This document shows positions 22,672-34,042 of a stretch of DNA of 39,696 nucleotides, piece after piece (within the stretch, counting starts at the first letter, position 1; the number at the start of each line of letters is the position of its first letter). A program made the position numbers and the translations under genes. The notes below the pieces were generated by a model. It saw only the letters and a list, made by a program, of their open reading frames with translations. It made no database searches and had not been told where the DNA came from. Origin of the DNA: Streptococcus sp. M334 (GTDB taxonomy: Bacteria; Bacillota; Bacilli; Lactobacillales; Streptococcaceae); NCBI RefSeq assembly GCF_000187745.1, contig NZ_GL732495.1:1-39696 (forward strand). The letters are read 5' to 3'.

Positions 22672-24825
22672 ATGAAATTTGGGAAACGTCACTATCGTCC
22701 GCAGGTGGATCAGATGGACTGCGGTGTAGCTTCATTAGCCATGGTTTTTGGATACTATGGTAGTTATTATTCTTTGGCTCACTTGCGAGAATTGGCCAAG
22801 ACGACCATGGATGGGACGACGGCTTTGGGCTTGGTCAAGGTGGCAGAGGAAATTGGTTTTGAGACGCGAGCAATTAAGGCGGATATGACGCTCTTTGACT
22901 TGCCAGATTTGACTTTTCCTTTTGTTGCCCATGTGCTTAAGGAAGGAAAATTGCTCCACTACTATGTGGTGACTGGTCAGGATAAGGATAGCATTCATAT
23001 TGCCGATCCAGATCCTGGGGTGAAATTGACCAAACTGTCACGTGAGCGTTTTGCGGAAGAATGGACAGGAGTGACTCTTTTTATGGCACCTAGTCCAGAC
23101 TACAAGCCTCATAAGGATCAAAAGAATGGTCTGCTCTCTTTTATCCCTATATTAGTGAAGCAGCGTGGCTTGATTGCCAATATCGTTTTGGCAACCCTCT
23201 TGGTAACCTTGATTAACATTGTGGGTTCTTATTATCTGCAGTCTATCATTGATACTTATGTGCCAGATCAGATGCGTTCGACACTGGGGATTATTTCTAT
23301 TGGGCTGGTTATCGTTTATATTCTCCAGCAAATCTTGTCTTATGCCCAGGAGTATCTCTTACTTGTTTTGGGGCAACGCTTGTCGATTGACGTAATTTTG
23401 TCCTATATCAAGCATGTTTTTCACCTGCCTATGTCCTTCTTTGCGACACGCAGGACAGGGGAAATCGTGTCTCGTTTTACAGATGCTAACAGTATTATTG
23501 ATGCGCTGGCTTCGACTATTCTTTCGATTTTCCTAGATGTGTCAACGGTTGTCATTATTTCTCTTGTTTTATTTTCACAAAATACCAATCTCTTTTTCAT
23601 GACCTTATTGGCACTTCCTATCTACACAGTGATTATCTTTGCCTTTATGAAGCCGTTTGAAAAGATGAATCGGGATACCATGGAAGCCAATGCGGTTCTG
23701 TCTTCTTCTATCATTGAGGACATCAACGGTATTGAGACTATCAAGTCCTTGACTAGTGAAAGTTCACGCTATCAAAAGATTGACAAGGAATTTGTGGATT
23801 ATCTGAAAAAATCCTTTACCTATAGTCGGGCAGAGAGTCAGCAAAAGGCTCTGAAAAAAGTTGCCCATCTCTTGCTCAATGTCGGAATTCTCTGGATGGG
23901 GGCTGTTCTGGTTATGGATGGCAAGATGAGTTTGGGGCAGTTGATTACCTATAATACCTTGCTGGTTTACTTTACCAATCCTTTGGAAAATATCATCAAT
24001 CTGCAAACCAAGCTTCAGACAGCGCAGGTTGCCAATAACCGTCTGAATGAGGTTTATCTGGTAGCTTCTGAGTTTGAGGAGAAGAAAACAGTTGAGGATT
24101 TGAGCTTGATGAAGGGAGATATGACCTTCAAGCAGGTTTCCTACAAGTATGGCTATGGTCGAGATGTCTTGTCGTCTATCAATTTGACCATTCCCCAAGG
24201 CTCTAAGGTGGCTTTTGTGGGGATTTCAGGGTCAGGTAAGACGACCTTGGCCAAGATGATGGTTAATTTTTACGACCCAAGTCAAGGGGAGATTAGTCTG
24301 GGTGGTGTCAATCTTAATCAGATTGACAAAAAATCCTTACGCCAGTACATCAACTATCTGCCTCAACAACCCTATGTCTTTAACGGAACGATTTTGGAGA
24401 ATCTTCTTTTGGGAGCAAAGGAAGGGACGACTCAAGAGGATATCTTACGGGCGGTCGAATTGGCAGAGATTCGGGAGGACATTGAGCGCATGCCCCTGAA
24501 TTACCAGACAGAATTGACTTCGGATGGGGTAGGAATCTCAGGTGGTCAACGTCAGAGAATCGCTCTGGCGCGTGCTCTCTTGACAGATGCGCCGGTCTTG
24601 ATTTTGGATGAGGCGACCAGCAGTTTGGATATTCTGACAGAGAAGCGAATTGTCGATAATCTTATGGCTTTAGACAAGACCTTGATTTTCATCGCCCACC
24701 GTTTGACCATTGCTGAGCGGACAGAGAAGGTTGTTGTCTTGGATCAGGGCAAGATTGTCGAAGAAGGAAAGCATGCTGATTTGCTTGCACAGGGTGGCTT
24801 TTACGCCCATTTGGTGAATAGCTAG
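22672..24825 (+). CDS. comA: ComA, competence peptide ABC transporter/peptidase
   Basis: 717 aa. An N-terminal C39 peptidase (Cys17 in QMDCGVAS, His96, Asp112) removes double-glycine leaders. A six-helix transmembrane domain spans about 160-450. The ATPase has GISGSGKTT near residue 520, SGGQRQRIALARAL and ILDEATSSLD. It exports competence-stimulating peptide with ComB, and ComAB is known also to process Blp bacteriocins. The start at 22672 (MKFGKRHYR, behind AAGGAG) matches the known protein; a 12-residue upstream extension has no support. Confidence 0.97.
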   Translation: MKFGKRHYRPQVDQMDCGVASLAMVFGYYGSYYSLAHLRELAKTTMDGTTALGLVKVAEEIGFETRAIKADMTLFDLPDLTFPFVAHVLKEGKLLHYYVVTGQDKDSIHIADPDPGVKLTKLSRERFAEEWTGVTLFMAPSPDYKPHKDQKNGLLSFIPILVKQRGLIANIVLATLLVTLINIVGSYYLQSIIDTYVPDQMRSTLGIISIGLVIVYILQQILSYAQEYLLLVLGQRLSIDVILSYIKHVFHLPMSFFATRRTGEIVSRFTDANSIIDALASTILSIFLDVSTVVIISLVLFSQNTNLFFMTLLALPIYTVIIFAFMKPFEKMNRDTMEANAVLSSSIIEDINGIETIKSLTSESSRYQKIDKEFVDYLKKSFTYSRAESQQKALKKVAHLLLNVGILWMGAVLVMDGKMSLGQLITYNTLLVYFTNPLENIINLQTKLQTAQVANNRLNEVYLVASEFEEKKTVEDLSLMKGDMTFKQVSYKYGYGRDVLSSINLTIPQGSKVAFVGISGSGKTTLAKMMVNFYDPSQGEISLGGVNLNQIDKKSLRQYINYLPQQPYVFNGTILENLLLGAKEGTTQEDILRAVELAEIREDIERMPLNYQTELTSDGVGISGGQRQRIALARALLTDAPVLILDEATSSLDILTEKRIVDNLMALDKTLIFIAHRLTIAERTEKVVVLDQGKIVEEGKHADLLAQGGFYAHLVNS

Positions 24826-24837
24826 AAAGAGGAGAGG

Positions 24838-26187
24838 ATGAAACCAGAATTTTTAGAAAGTGCGGAGTTTTATAATCGTCGTTACCATAATTTTTCCAGT
24901 CGGGTGATTGTACCCATGTCTCTTCTGCTCGTGTTTTTGCTTGGATTTGCAACTGTTGCAGAGAAGGAGATGAGTTTGTCCACTAGAGCGACTGTCGAAC
25001 CTAGTCGTATTCTTGCAAGTATCCAGTCTACTAGCAACAATCGTATTCTTGTCAATCATTTGGAAGAAAATAAGCTGGTTAAGAAGGGAGAACTGTTGGT
25101 TCAATATCAGGAAGGGGCAGAGGGTGTTCAAGCAGAGGCTTATGCTAGTCAGTTGGACATGCTCAAGGATCAAAAAAAGCAATTGGAGTATTTGCAAAAG
25201 AGCCTGCAAGAAGGGGAGAACCACTTTCCAGAGGAGGATAAATTTGGCTACCAAGCCACCTTTCGCGACTACCTCAGCCAAGCGGGCAGTCTTAAGGCTA
25301 GTACATCGCAACAAAATGAGACCATCGCATCTCAGAATGCAGCAGCTAGCCAAACCCAAGCCGAAATCGGCAACCTCATCAGCCAAACAGAGGCTAAAAT
25401 TCGCGATTACCAGACAGCTAAGTCAGCTATTGAAACAGGCGCTTCCTTGGCCAATCAGAATCTAGCCTACTCTCTCTACCAGTCCTACAAGTCTCAGGGC
25501 GAGGAAAATCCGCAAGCTAAGGCACAAGCAGTTGCGCAAGTTGAAGCGCAGCTTTCTCAGTTAGAATCCAGTCTTGCTACTTACCGTATCCAGTATGCAG
25601 GTTCAGGTACCCAGCAATCCTATGCGTCAGGCTTAAGCAGTCAATTGGAGTCCCTTAAGTCCCAACACTTGGCTAAGGTTGGTCAGGAATTGACTCTTTT
25701 AGACCAGAAAATCTTGGAGGTGGCATCAGGCAAGAAGGTTCAGGGAAATCTTCTAGACAAGGGGAAAATTACGGCGAGTGAGGATGGGGTGCTTCATCTT
25801 AATCCTGAGACCAGTGATTCTACCATGGTAGCAGAAGGTACCCTACTAGCCCAACTCTATCCATCCTTGGAAAAAGAAGGGAAAGCCAAACTTACAGCTT
25901 ATCTAAGTTCAAAAGATATAGCAAGAATCAAGGTCGGTGATTCTGTTCGCTATACGACGACTCATGATTCCAAGAATCAACTTTTCCTAGATTCTACTAT
26001 TACCAGCATAGATGCGACAGCTACTAAGACTGAGAAAGGGAATTTCTTTAAAATTGAGGCGGAGACTAATCTAACTTCGGAGCAGGCTGAAAAACTTCGG
26101 TATGGGGTGGAAGGTCGCCTGCAAATGATTACGGGCAAGAAAAGTTATCTTCGTTATTATTTGGATCAATTTTTGAACAAAGAGTAA
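24838..26187 (+). CDS. comB: ComB, competence peptide transport accessory protein
   Basis: 449 aa, membrane-fusion-type partner of ComA. One transmembrane helix (about 22-42) is followed by a biotinyl-lipoyl-like segment ([21 protein letters not shown]), a long Gln/Ala/Ser-rich coiled-coil region (about 100-280) and a second lipoyl half. AGGAG precedes the ATG and it lies 12 nt after comA. Sequence and length agree with pneumococcal ComB. Confidence 0.97.
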   Translation: MKPEFLESAEFYNRRYHNFSSRVIVPMSLLLVFLLGFATVAEKEMSLSTRATVEPSRILASIQSTSNNRILVNHLEENKLVKKGELLVQYQEGAEGVQAEAYASQLDMLKDQKKQLEYLQKSLQEGENHFPEEDKFGYQATFRDYLSQAGSLKASTSQQNETIASQNAAASQTQAEIGNLISQTEAKIRDYQTAKSAIETGASLANQNLAYSLYQSYKSQGEENPQAKAQAVAQVEAQLSQLESSLATYRIQYAGSGTQQSYASGLSSQLESLKSQHLAKVGQELTLLDQKILEVASGKKVQGNLLDKGKITASEDGVLHLNPETSDSTMVAEGTLLAQLYPSLEKEGKAKLTAYLSSKDIARIKVGDSVRYTTTHDSKNQLFLDSTITSIDATATKTEKGNFFKIEAETNLTSEQAEKLRYGVEGRLQMITGKKSYLRYYLDQFLNKE

Positions 26188-26217
26188 TGTTCGTATTTTT
26201 AGAGTTAAATGATTTTT

Positions 26218-26250
26218 AAACTGTGAGAAAGATTCTTCTTGCAGTTTTTT
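26218..26250 (+). terminator. Terminator of comAB
   Basis: AAACTG...AGAA pairs with TTCT...CAGTTT around an AGATTC loop, followed by six T. It separates comAB from the purine genes. Confidence 0.75.
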
Positions 26251-26295
26251 CTTTACAATTTTTGAAGTTCATCTGCTACTTATTCGTTTAAATCC

Positions 26296-26324
26296 TTGTA
26301 TTTTTTGGTTTTTTATGGTAGAAT
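26296..26324 (+). promoter_or_regulatory. purC promoter
   Basis: TTGTAT (26296-26301), a 17-bp spacer and an extended -10 TG-G-TAGAAT (26316-26324). The sequence AAAGGCGAACTTT (26341-26353), between -10 and ATG, resembles the lactococcal PurBox, which would allow purine control, but the match is imperfect. Confidence 0.6.
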
Positions 26325-26356
26325 GTGCTCAAGTAATACGAAAGGCGAACTTTAAA

Positions 26357-27064
26357 ATGTCAAAACAATTAATCTATTCGGGAAAAGCTAAAGATATCTA
26401 TACAACTGAGGATGAAAATCTTATTATTTCAACTTACAAGGACCAGGCGACTGCTTTCAATGGTGTTAAGAAGGAGCAGATTGCGGGCAAGGGAGTGTTG
26501 AATAATCAGATTTCATCTTTTATTTTTGAGAAATTAAATGCGGCTGGTGTGGCGACTCACTTTGTGGAGAAGCTTTCAGACACGGAACAACTCAATAAAA
26601 AGGTTAAGATTATTCCTTTGGAAGTCGTGCTCCGAAACTATACTGCTGGTTCCTTTTCAAAACGTTTTGGCGTAGATGAAGGTATCGCATTTGAGACTCC
26701 GATTGTCGAATTTTACTATAAAAATGATGATTTGGATGATCCATTTATCAATGACGAGCATGTGAAATTCCTAAAGATTGCGGATGATCAGCAGATTTCC
26801 TACTTGAAAGAAGAAACTCGTCGAATCAATGAACTCTTGAAAGCCTGGTTTGCTGAGATTGGGCTTAAGTTGATTGACTTTAAACTAGAGTTCGGTTTTG
26901 ATAAGGATGGCAAGATTATCTTGGCAGACGAATTTTCACCAGATAACTGCCGTTTGTGGGATGCGGATGGCAACCACATGGATAAGGATGTTTTCCGTAG
27001 GGGATTAGGTGAATTAACTGACGTTTACGAAATTGTTTGGGAAAAGTTGCAGGGTTTGAAATAA
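26357..27064 (+). CDS. purC: SAICAR synthetase
   Basis: Joins aspartate to CAIR with ATP in purine synthesis. The 235 residues begin [13 protein letters not shown] and include [12 protein letters not shown], the substrate-binding [12 protein letters not shown] and [12 protein letters not shown]. The start at 26357 gives the known length; the frame extends 14 codons upstream into the promoter region. First gene of the pur run. Confidence 0.97.
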   Translation: MSKQLIYSGKAKDIYTTEDENLIISTYKDQATAFNGVKKEQIAGKGVLNNQISSFIFEKLNAAGVATHFVEKLSDTEQLNKKVKIIPLEVVLRNYTAGSFSKRFGVDEGIAFETPIVEFYYKNDDLDDPFINDEHVKFLKIADDQQISYLKEETRRINELLKAWFAEIGLKLIDFKLEFGFDKDGKIILADEFSPDNCRLWDADGNHMDKDVFRRGLGELTDVYEIVWEKLQGLK

Positions 27065-27131
27065 TCTGTTTGCAAGACTCTCAAGGTCATTTGGAAACAT
27101 TGCAAGAGCTGAAATAAAGGAATAAGGATTG

Positions 27132-30100
27132 ATGGATAAACGTATTTTTGTTGAGAAAAAGGCTGATTTTCAGGTCAAGTCAGAGAGTTTGGTTAGAGAG
27201 GTCCAGCACAACTTGGGGCTGTCAAGCTTGAAAAGTATTCGTATTGTGCAAGTCTATGATGTCTTTGATTTGGCAGAGGACCTGTTTGCACCTGCAGAGA
27301 AGCACATCTTCTCTGAGCAGGTGACAGACCATGTCTTGGATGAAGCTGCTGTGCAGGCGGATCTGGCTAACTATGCTTTCTTTGCCATTGAAAGCCTGCC
27401 AGGGCAGTTTGACCAGCGTGCAGCATCTTCACAGGAAGCCTTGCTTTTACTAGGAAGTTCGAGTGACGTGACAGTCAATACAGCCCAACTGTACTTGGTC
27501 AATAAAGATATTGATGAGACTGAGTTGGAAGCGGTCAAGAACTACTTGCTCAATCCAGTTGATTCTCGTTTCAAGGACATCACGACAGGGATCGCCAAGC
27601 AAGAATTTTCAGAGTCGGACAAGACCATTCCTAAATTGACTTTCTTTGAAAGCTATATAGCAGAAGACTTTGCCCGCTACAAGGCAGAGCAAGGGATGGC
27701 AATGGAAGTGGATGACTTGCTCTTTATCCAAGACTACTTTAAGTCAATCGGGCGCGTGCCAACTGAGACTGAACTCAAGGTTTTGGATACTTACTGGTCT
27801 GACCACTGTCGTCACACGACTTTTGAGACAGAGCTTAAACACATCGACTTTTCAGCTTCTAAATTCCAAAAACAATTACAAGCAACTTATGACAAGTATG
27901 TTGCTATGCGTGAGGAGTTGGGGCGTTCGGATAAACCTCAAACCTTGATGGATATGGCCACTATTTTCGGTCGTTATGAGCGTGCCAATGGACGTTTGGA
28001 TGATATGGAAGTGTCAGACGAAATCAATGCTTGTTCGGTCGAAATCGAAGTGGACGTTAATGGTGTGAAAGAGCCATGGCTCCTCATGTTCAAGAACGAA
28101 ACCCACAACCACCCAACAGAAATCGAACCATTTGGTGGGGCTGCTACTTGTATCGGTGGTGCCATTCGTGACCCATTGTCAGGTCGTTCTTACGTTTATC
28201 AGGCAATGCGTATCTCGGGTGCTGGTGATATTACAGCATCGATTTCGGAAACGCGTGCTGGGAAATTGCCACAACAGGTTATTTCTAAAACAGCTGCTCA
28301 TGGTTATTCTTCATATGGTAACCAGATTGGACTTGCGACGACTTACGTTCGTGAGTACTTCCACCCAGGTTTTGTAGCCAAACGCATGGAGCTAGGTGCC
28401 GTTGTCGGTGCGGCTCCTAAGGAAAATGTAGTTCGTGAAAAACCAGAAGCGGGTGATGTCATTATCTTGCTCGGCGGCAAAACAGGCCGTGACGGTGTCG
28501 GTGGTGCGACAGGCTCTTCTAAGGTTCAAACGGTTGAGTCTGTAGAGACTGCTGGTGCTGAGGTTCAAAAAGGGAATGCCATCGAAGAACGTAAGATTCA
28601 ACGTCTGTTCCGTAATGGCGATGTCACTCGTCTTATCAAGAAGTCTAATGACTTTGGTGCTGGTGGTGTCTGTGTAGCCATCGGTGAATTGGCAGATGGT
28701 CTTGAAATCGACCTCAACAAAGTACCTCTTAAATACCAAGGTTTGAATGGTACCGAAATTGCTATATCTGAATCACAAGAACGGATGGCGGTCGTGGTTC
28801 GTCCAGAAGACGTAGATGCCTTCGTTATAGAATGTAACAAAGAAAATATTGATGCTGTTGTGGTTGCGACAGTGACTGAAAAACCAAATTTAGTCATGCA
28901 CTGGAATGGTGAGACAATCGTGGACTTGGAGCGTCGTTTCCTTGACACCAATGGTGTGCGTGTAGTCGTCGATGCTAAGGTTGTGGACAAGGATGTCAAG
29001 CTTCCAGAAGAACGTCAAACATCTGCTGACACACTTGAAGTTGATACCCTTGCGGTTCTATCTGACCTCAACCATGCGAGTCAAAAAGGCTTGCAGACTA
29101 TCTTTGATTGCTCAGTCGGTCGTTCTACAGTCAACCATCCGCTTGGTGGTCGCTACCAACTCACACCGACTGAGGCTTCTGTGCAGAAATTGCCTGTACA
29201 ACACGGTGTGACTCATACTGCCTCAGTCATGGCTCAAGGTTTCAACCCATATGTAGCTGAATGGTCTCCATACCACGGTGCTGCTTATGCGGTTATCGAA
29301 GCAACTGCTCGTTTGGTGGCTGCTGGTGCAAACTGGTCTAAGGCTCGTTTCTCTTACCAAGAGTATTTCGAGCGGATGGACAAACAAGCAGAGCGTTTTG
29401 GTCAGCCAGTAGCAGCTCTCCTAGGCTCTATCGAAGCGCAAATTCAGCTTGGCTTGCCATCTATCGGTGGTAAGGACTCTATGTCTGGTACCTTTGAAGA
29501 ATTGACAGTACCACCAACCTTGGTTGCCTTTGGGGTGACGACGGCAGATAGCCGTAAGGTGCTTTCTCCTGAGTTCAAAACTGCTGGGGAAAACATCTAT
29601 TATATTCCAGGCCAAGCCCTCTCAGTAGAGATTGATTTTGACTTAATTAAGAAAAACTTTGCTCAGTTTGAAGCCCTTCAAAAGGCTCACAAAGTAACAT
29701 CTGCATCAGCTGTTAAATACGGTGGTGTGCTTGAAAGTTTGGCACTTGCTACTTTTGGAAATCATATCGGTGCAGAGGTGATCTTGCCTGAACTTGAAAC
29801 AGCTTTGACAGCACAATTGGGCGGATTTGTCTTCACATCTCCTGAAGAAATCGCTGGAGTAGAGAAGATTGGACAAACAAGTGCAGACTTTACACTCCTT
29901 GTCAACGGTGTGAAGCTAGATGGACAGAAACTTGACAGTGCCTTCCAAGGAAAACTGGAAGAAGTTTACCCAACAGAGTTTGCCCAAGCCAAAGAACTGG
30001 CTGAAGTACCAGCTGTGGCATCAGATGTTGTGATTAAAGTCAAAGAAAAGGTTGAAAAACCTGTGGTTTACATCCCAGTCTTTCCAGGAACCAACTCAGA

Positions 30101-30857
30101 ATATGATTCAGCTAAGGCCTTTGAAAAAGAAGGTGCAGAGGTTAACTTGGTGCCATTCGTGACACTCAATGAAGAAGCCATTGTCAAGTCAGTCGAAACT
30201 ATGGTTGACAACATCGGTAAGGCTAACATTCTCTTCTTTGCAGGTGGTTTCTCGGCTGCGGACGAGCCAGATGGTTCAGCTAAGTTTATTGTCAATATCC
30301 TGCTCAATGAAAAAGTGCGTGCAGCTATTGATAGTTTTATCGCTCGTGGTGGCTTGATTATCGGTATCTGTAATGGATTCCAGGCCTTGGTCAAATCAGG
30401 TCTTCTTCCATACGGGAACTTTGAAGAAGCCACTAGTACTAGCCCAACCCTCTTCTACAATGATGCCAACCAACACGTGGCTAAGATGGTGGAAACTCGC
30501 ATTGCCAATACTAACTCACCATGGCTTGCTGGTGTGCAAGTAGGCGATATCCACGCTATTCCTGTTTCGCACGGTGAAGGGAAGTTTGTCGTGACAGCTG
30601 AGGAATTTGCAGAGCTCCGTGACAATGGACAAATTTTCAGCCAATATGTTGACTTTAACGGCAAACCAAGTATGGATTCTAAGTACAATCCGAATGGTTC
30701 TGTAAATGCCATTGAAGGAATTACCAGCAAGAATGGCCAAATCATCGGTAAGATGGGCCACTCAGAACGTTATGAGGAAGGTCTTTTCCAAAATATCCCA
30801 GGAAATAAAGACCAGTACTTGTTCGCGTCAGCGGTTAAATACTTCACTGGAAAATAA
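27132..30857 (+). CDS. purL: Phosphoribosylformylglycinamidine synthase (single-chain)
   Basis: Converts FGAR to FGAM using glutamine and ATP. The 1241-aa protein is the large form: N-terminal PurS-like domain, linker, two FGAM synthase halves (SDHCRHTTFETELK, and the NHPTEIEPFGGAATCIGG region), and a C-terminal class I glutamine amidotransferase with the nucleophile in GICNGFQAL and the partner His in VSHGEGK. Start is ATG at 27132; a TTG one codon earlier is less likely. Length matches the pneumococcal protein. Confidence 0.97.
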   Translation: MDKRIFVEKKADFQVKSESLVREVQHNLGLSSLKSIRIVQVYDVFDLAEDLFAPAEKHIFSEQVTDHVLDEAAVQADLANYAFFAIESLPGQFDQRAASSQEALLLLGSSSDVTVNTAQLYLVNKDIDETELEAVKNYLLNPVDSRFKDITTGIAKQEFSESDKTIPKLTFFESYIAEDFARYKAEQGMAMEVDDLLFIQDYFKSIGRVPTETELKVLDTYWSDHCRHTTFETELKHIDFSASKFQKQLQATYDKYVAMREELGRSDKPQTLMDMATIFGRYERANGRLDDMEVSDEINACSVEIEVDVNGVKEPWLLMFKNETHNHPTEIEPFGGAATCIGGAIRDPLSGRSYVYQAMRISGAGDITASISETRAGKLPQQVISKTAAHGYSSYGNQIGLATTYVREYFHPGFVAKRMELGAVVGAAPKENVVREKPEAGDVIILLGGKTGRDGVGGATGSSKVQTVESVETAGAEVQKGNAIEERKIQRLFRNGDVTRLIKKSNDFGAGGVCVAIGELADGLEIDLNKVPLKYQGLNGTEIAISESQERMAVVVRPEDVDAFVIECNKENIDAVVVATVTEKPNLVMHWNGETIVDLERRFLDTNGVRVVVDAKVVDKDVKLPEERQTSADTLEVDTLAVLSDLNHASQKGLQTIFDCSVGRSTVNHPLGGRYQLTPTEASVQKLPVQHGVTHTASVMAQGFNPYVAEWSPYHGAAYAVIEATARLVAAGANWSKARFSYQEYFERMDKQAERFGQPVAALLGSIEAQIQLGLPSIGGKDSMSGTFEELTVPPTLVAFGVTTADSRKVLSPEFKTAGENIYYIPGQALSVEIDFDLIKKNFAQFEALQKAHKVTSASAVKYGGVLESLALATFGNHIGAEVILPELETALTAQLGGFVFTSPEEIAGVEKIGQTSADFTLLVNGVKLDGQKLDSAFQGKLEEVYPTEFAQAKELAEVPAVASDVVIKVKEKVEKPVVYIPVFPGTNSEYDSAKAFEKEGAEVNLVPFVTLNEEAIVKSVETMVDNIGKANILFFAGGFSAADEPDGSAKFIVNILLNEKVRAAIDSFIARGGLIIGICNGFQALVKSGLLPYGNFEEATSTSPTLFYNDANQHVAKMVETRIANTNSPWLAGVQVGDIHAIPVSHGEGKFVVTAEEFAELRDNGQIFSQYVDFNGKPSMDSKYNPNGSVNAIEGITSKNGQIIGKMGHSERYEEGLFQNIPGNKDQYLFASAVKYFTGK

Positions 30858-30949
30858 GACTTGCAGATTTTCTAATAGATAGTATCAGGAATGTAAAAGT
30901 CATGTAGATTTATCTCTTGATGATTGCAAATGAAAATTAGGTATAAAAA

Positions 30950-32392
30950 ATGACATACGAAGTAAAATCTCTTAATGAAGAATGTGGTGTTTTCGGGATA
31001 TGGGGACATCCAGATGCTGCTAAATTGACCTATTTTGGTCTCCACAGTCTTCAGCACCGTGGTCAGGAGGGGGCAGGCATTCTCTCCAATGATCAAGGAC
31101 AACTGAAGCGCCATCGCGATATGGGTCTTCTATCAGAAGTCTTCAGAAATCCGGCTAACTTAGATAAATTGACAGGAACTGGTGCGATTGGGCATGTGCG
31201 TTACGCGACTGCTGGCGAAGCTTCTGTAGATAATATCCAGCCTTTCCTCTTCCGTTTTCACGATATGCAGTTTGGCTTGGCTCATAATGGGAATCTGACC
31301 AATGCAGCCTCTCTCAAGAAGGAGTTAGAAGAAAGAGGAGCCATTTTCAGTGCGACTTCGGACTCTGAAATCTTGGCTCATCTTATTCGTCGCAGTCATA
31401 ATCCGAACTTGATGGGCAAAATCAAGGAAGCGCTCAGCCTTGTCAAAGGTGGCTTTGCTTATATCCTGCTGTTTGAGGATAAGTTGATTGCGGCTCTTGA
31501 TCCCAATGGTTTTCGTCCGCTTTCTATCGGGAAAATGGCCAACGGAGCGGTGGTTGTTTCCTCTGAAACTTGTGCTTTTGAGGTTATTGGTGCAGAATGG
31601 ATTCGCGATTTGAAGCCAGGTGAGATTGTCATCATTGATGACAAGGGAATCCAGTATGATAGCTATACAGACGATACTCAGTTAGCAATCTGTTCTATGG
31701 AGTATATCTACTTTGCTCGGCCTGATTCTAATATCCACGGTGTCAATGTTCATACGGCACGTAAGAGAATGGGGGCTCAACTAGCGCGTGAATTCAAGCA
31801 TGAGGCAGATATTGTGGTCGGTGTGCCCAATTCTTCCCTCAGCGCGGCTATGGGATTTGCGGAAGAATCCGGGCTACCAAATGAAATGGGACTCATCAAG
31901 AACCAATACACCCAACGTACCTTTATCCAACCGACTCAAGAATTGCGGGAGCAAGGGGTGCGGATGAAACTCTCTGCTGTTTCAGGTGTTGTAAAAGGCA
32001 AGCGTGTGGTTATGATTGATGACTCTATCGTTCGTGGGACAACCTCGCGTCGTATCGTTCAGCTCTTGAAAGAAGCGGGTGCGACTGAGGTTCACGTTGC
32101 CATTGGTAGTCCAGCGCTAGCTTATCCATGCTTCTACGGGATTGATATCCAGACCCGTCAGGAGCTAATTGCGGCCAATCATACGGTTGAAGAAACGCGT
32201 CAAATCATTGGTGCGGACAGTCTGACTTATCTTTCTGTTGAGGGCTTGATTGATTCAATTGGTATTGAAACAGATGCGCCAAATGGCGGTCTCTGTGTCG
32301 CTTACTTTGACGGTGACTACCCAACGCCTCTCTATGATTACGAAGAAGACTATCGTAGAAGTTTGGAAGAAAAGACCAGTTTTTACAAGTGA
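30950..32392 (+). CDS. purF: Amidophosphoribosyltransferase
   Basis: Commits PRPP to purine synthesis using glutamine. The 480 residues start with an 11-residue propeptide and the catalytic Cys12 (EECGVFGIWGH), followed by the Ntn glutaminase domain (HVRYATAGE, AHNGNL) and a phosphoribosyltransferase domain with the PRPP loop VVMIDDSIVRGTT. It draws on PRPP from Prs encoded at 9.1 kb. It lies 92 nt after purL. Confidence 0.97.
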   Translation: MTYEVKSLNEECGVFGIWGHPDAAKLTYFGLHSLQHRGQEGAGILSNDQGQLKRHRDMGLLSEVFRNPANLDKLTGTGAIGHVRYATAGEASVDNIQPFLFRFHDMQFGLAHNGNLTNAASLKKELEERGAIFSATSDSEILAHLIRRSHNPNLMGKIKEALSLVKGGFAYILLFEDKLIAALDPNGFRPLSIGKMANGAVVVSSETCAFEVIGAEWIRDLKPGEIVIIDDKGIQYDSYTDDTQLAICSMEYIYFARPDSNIHGVNVHTARKRMGAQLAREFKHEADIVVGVPNSSLSAAMGFAEESGLPNEMGLIKNQYTQRTFIQPTQELREQGVRMKLSAVSGVVKGKRVVMIDDSIVRGTTSRRIVQLLKEAGATEVHVAIGSPALAYPCFYGIDIQTRQELIAANHTVEETRQIIGADSLTYLSVEGLIDSIGIETDAPNGGLCVAYFDGDYPTPLYDYEEDYRRSLEEKTSFYK

Positions 32393-32430
32393 GTTACTGA
32401 GATTCTCCATAAAAGAAAAGGAATAAATAA

Positions 32431-33450
32431 ATGACAAAAAATGCTTATGCCCAGTCGGGCGTGGATGTTGAAGCGGGTTATGAAGTTGTGGAACGGATTA
32501 AAAAGCACGTGGCTCGTACGGAGCGTGCAGGTGTCATGGGAGCTCTGGGTGGCTTTGGTGGTATGTTTGACCTTTCAAAGACTGGGGTTAAAGAGCCCGT
32601 CTTGATTTCAGGAACTGACGGTGTCGGAACCAAGCTCATGTTGGCTATCAAGTACGACAAGCACGATACCATCGGTCAGGACTGTGTGGCCATGTGTGTC
32701 AATGATATCATTGCTGCAGGTGCGGAGCCCCTCTATTTCCTTGACTATGTGGCGACAGGGAAGAATGAACCAGATAAGCTAGAACAAGTGGTTGCTGGTG
32801 TGGCTGAAGGTTGTGTGCAAGCTGGTGCAGCTCTCATCGGTGGTGAAACAGCTGAAATGCCTGGCATGTATGGCGAAAATGACTATGACTTGGCTGGTTT
32901 TGCAGTCGGTGTGGCTGAAAAATCTCAAGTCATTGACGGTTCAAAAGTGGCAGAGGGAGATGTTCTTCTCGGACTTGCTTCAAGTGGGATTCACTCCAAT
33001 GGTTACTCTCTCGTCCGTCGTGTCTTTGCTGACTATACAGGTGAGGAAGTCCTTCCAGAATTGGAAGGAAAGCAACTCAAGGAAGTTCTTCTTGAGCCGA
33101 CTCGTATCTATGTCAAGGCTGTTTTGCCACTCATCAAGGAAGGCTTGGTAAACGGCATTGCCCACATCACAGGTGGTGGATTTATCGAGAATGTCCCTCG
33201 TATGTTTGCAACTGACTTGGCCGCTGAGATTGAGGAAAGCAAAGTTCCAGTGCTTCCAATTTTCAAAGCCCTTGAAAAATACGGTCAGATCAAACACGAA
33301 GAAATGTTTGAAATCTTTAATATGGGTGTGGGGCTCATGTTGGCAGTCAGCCCTGAAAATGTAAATCGTATTAAGGAATTGTTGGATGAACCAGTCTATG
33401 AAATTGGTCGTATCATCAAGAAAGAAAACGAAAGTGTCATCATCAAATGA
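32431..33450 (+). CDS. purM: AIR synthetase
   Basis: Closes the imidazole ring of FGAM with ATP to give AIR. The 339 residues show [12 protein letters not shown], the nucleotide region [23 protein letters not shown] and [12 protein letters not shown]. It overlaps purN by 4 nt (ATGA). Confidence 0.97.
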   Translation: MTKNAYAQSGVDVEAGYEVVERIKKHVARTERAGVMGALGGFGGMFDLSKTGVKEPVLISGTDGVGTKLMLAIKYDKHDTIGQDCVAMCVNDIIAAGAEPLYFLDYVATGKNEPDKLEQVVAGVAEGCVQAGAALIGGETAEMPGMYGENDYDLAGFAVGVAEKSQVIDGSKVAEGDVLLGLASSGIHSNGYSLVRRVFADYTGEEVLPELEGKQLKEVLLEPTRIYVKAVLPLIKEGLVNGIAHITGGGFIENVPRMFATDLAAEIEESKVPVLPIFKALEKYGQIKHEEMFEIFNMGVGLMLAVSPENVNRIKELLDEPVYEIGRIIKKENESVIIK

Positions 33451-33998
33451 AAAAAATAGCGGTTTTTGCCTCAGGTAATGGCTCAAATTTTCAGGTGATT
33501 GCCGAAGAATTTCCGGTGGAGTTTGTCTTTTCAGATCATCGTGATGCCTATGTGCTCGAGCGTGCAGACAAGCTCGGTGTTCTGTCCTATGCTTTTGAAC
33601 TCAAGGAGTTTGAGAACAAGGCAGACTACGAAGCAGCACTTGTCGAACTCTTGGAAGAACACCAGATTGACTTGGTTTGTCTAGCAGGCTACATGAAAAT
33701 TGTTGGACCTACTTTACTGGCAGCTTATGAAGGCAGAATTATCAACATTCATCCAGCCTACTTGCCAGAATTTCCAGGAGCTCATGGGATTGAGGATGCT
33801 TGGAATGCTGATGTGGATCAGTCTGGTGTGACCATTCACTGGGTAGATTCTGGTGTGGACACTGGTAAGATTATCCAACAAGTCCGTGTGCCACGGTTAG
33901 CTGATGATACCATAGCCAGCTTTGAAGAACGCATCCATGAGGCAGAGTATAAGTTGTATCCAGAGGTGCTGGATAGTTTGGGAGTAGGGAGAAGGTAA
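33447..33998 (+). CDS. purN: Phosphoribosylglycinamide formyltransferase (folate-dependent)
   Basis: Transfers a formyl group from 10-formyl-THF to GAR. The 183 residues begin with the [10 protein letters not shown] loop and contain the active site [10 protein letters not shown]...[12 protein letters not shown] (catalytic Asn and His) and the Asp in [17 protein letters not shown]. Coupled to purM by the start-stop overlap. Confidence 0.95.
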   Translation: MKKIAVFASGNGSNFQVIAEEFPVEFVFSDHRDAYVLERADKLGVLSYAFELKEFENKADYEAALVELLEEHQIDLVCLAGYMKIVGPTLLAAYEGRIINIHPAYLPEFPGAHGIEDAWNADVDQSGVTIHWVDSGVDTGKIIQQVRVPRLADDTIASFEERIHEAEYKLYPEVLDSLGVGRR

Positions 33999-34042
33999 GA
34001 AGTAAGTCAAGTTTTGATTGCGCAATCTTGCTAGGAGAAAAA

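Noticed and set aside
26341..26353. AAAGGCGAACTTT upstream of purC as a PurR operator (PurBox)
   Set aside because: It matches the core CGAAC but not CCGAAC, is a single copy and lies between the -10 and the ATG rather than upstream of the -35. Mentioned only as a possibility.
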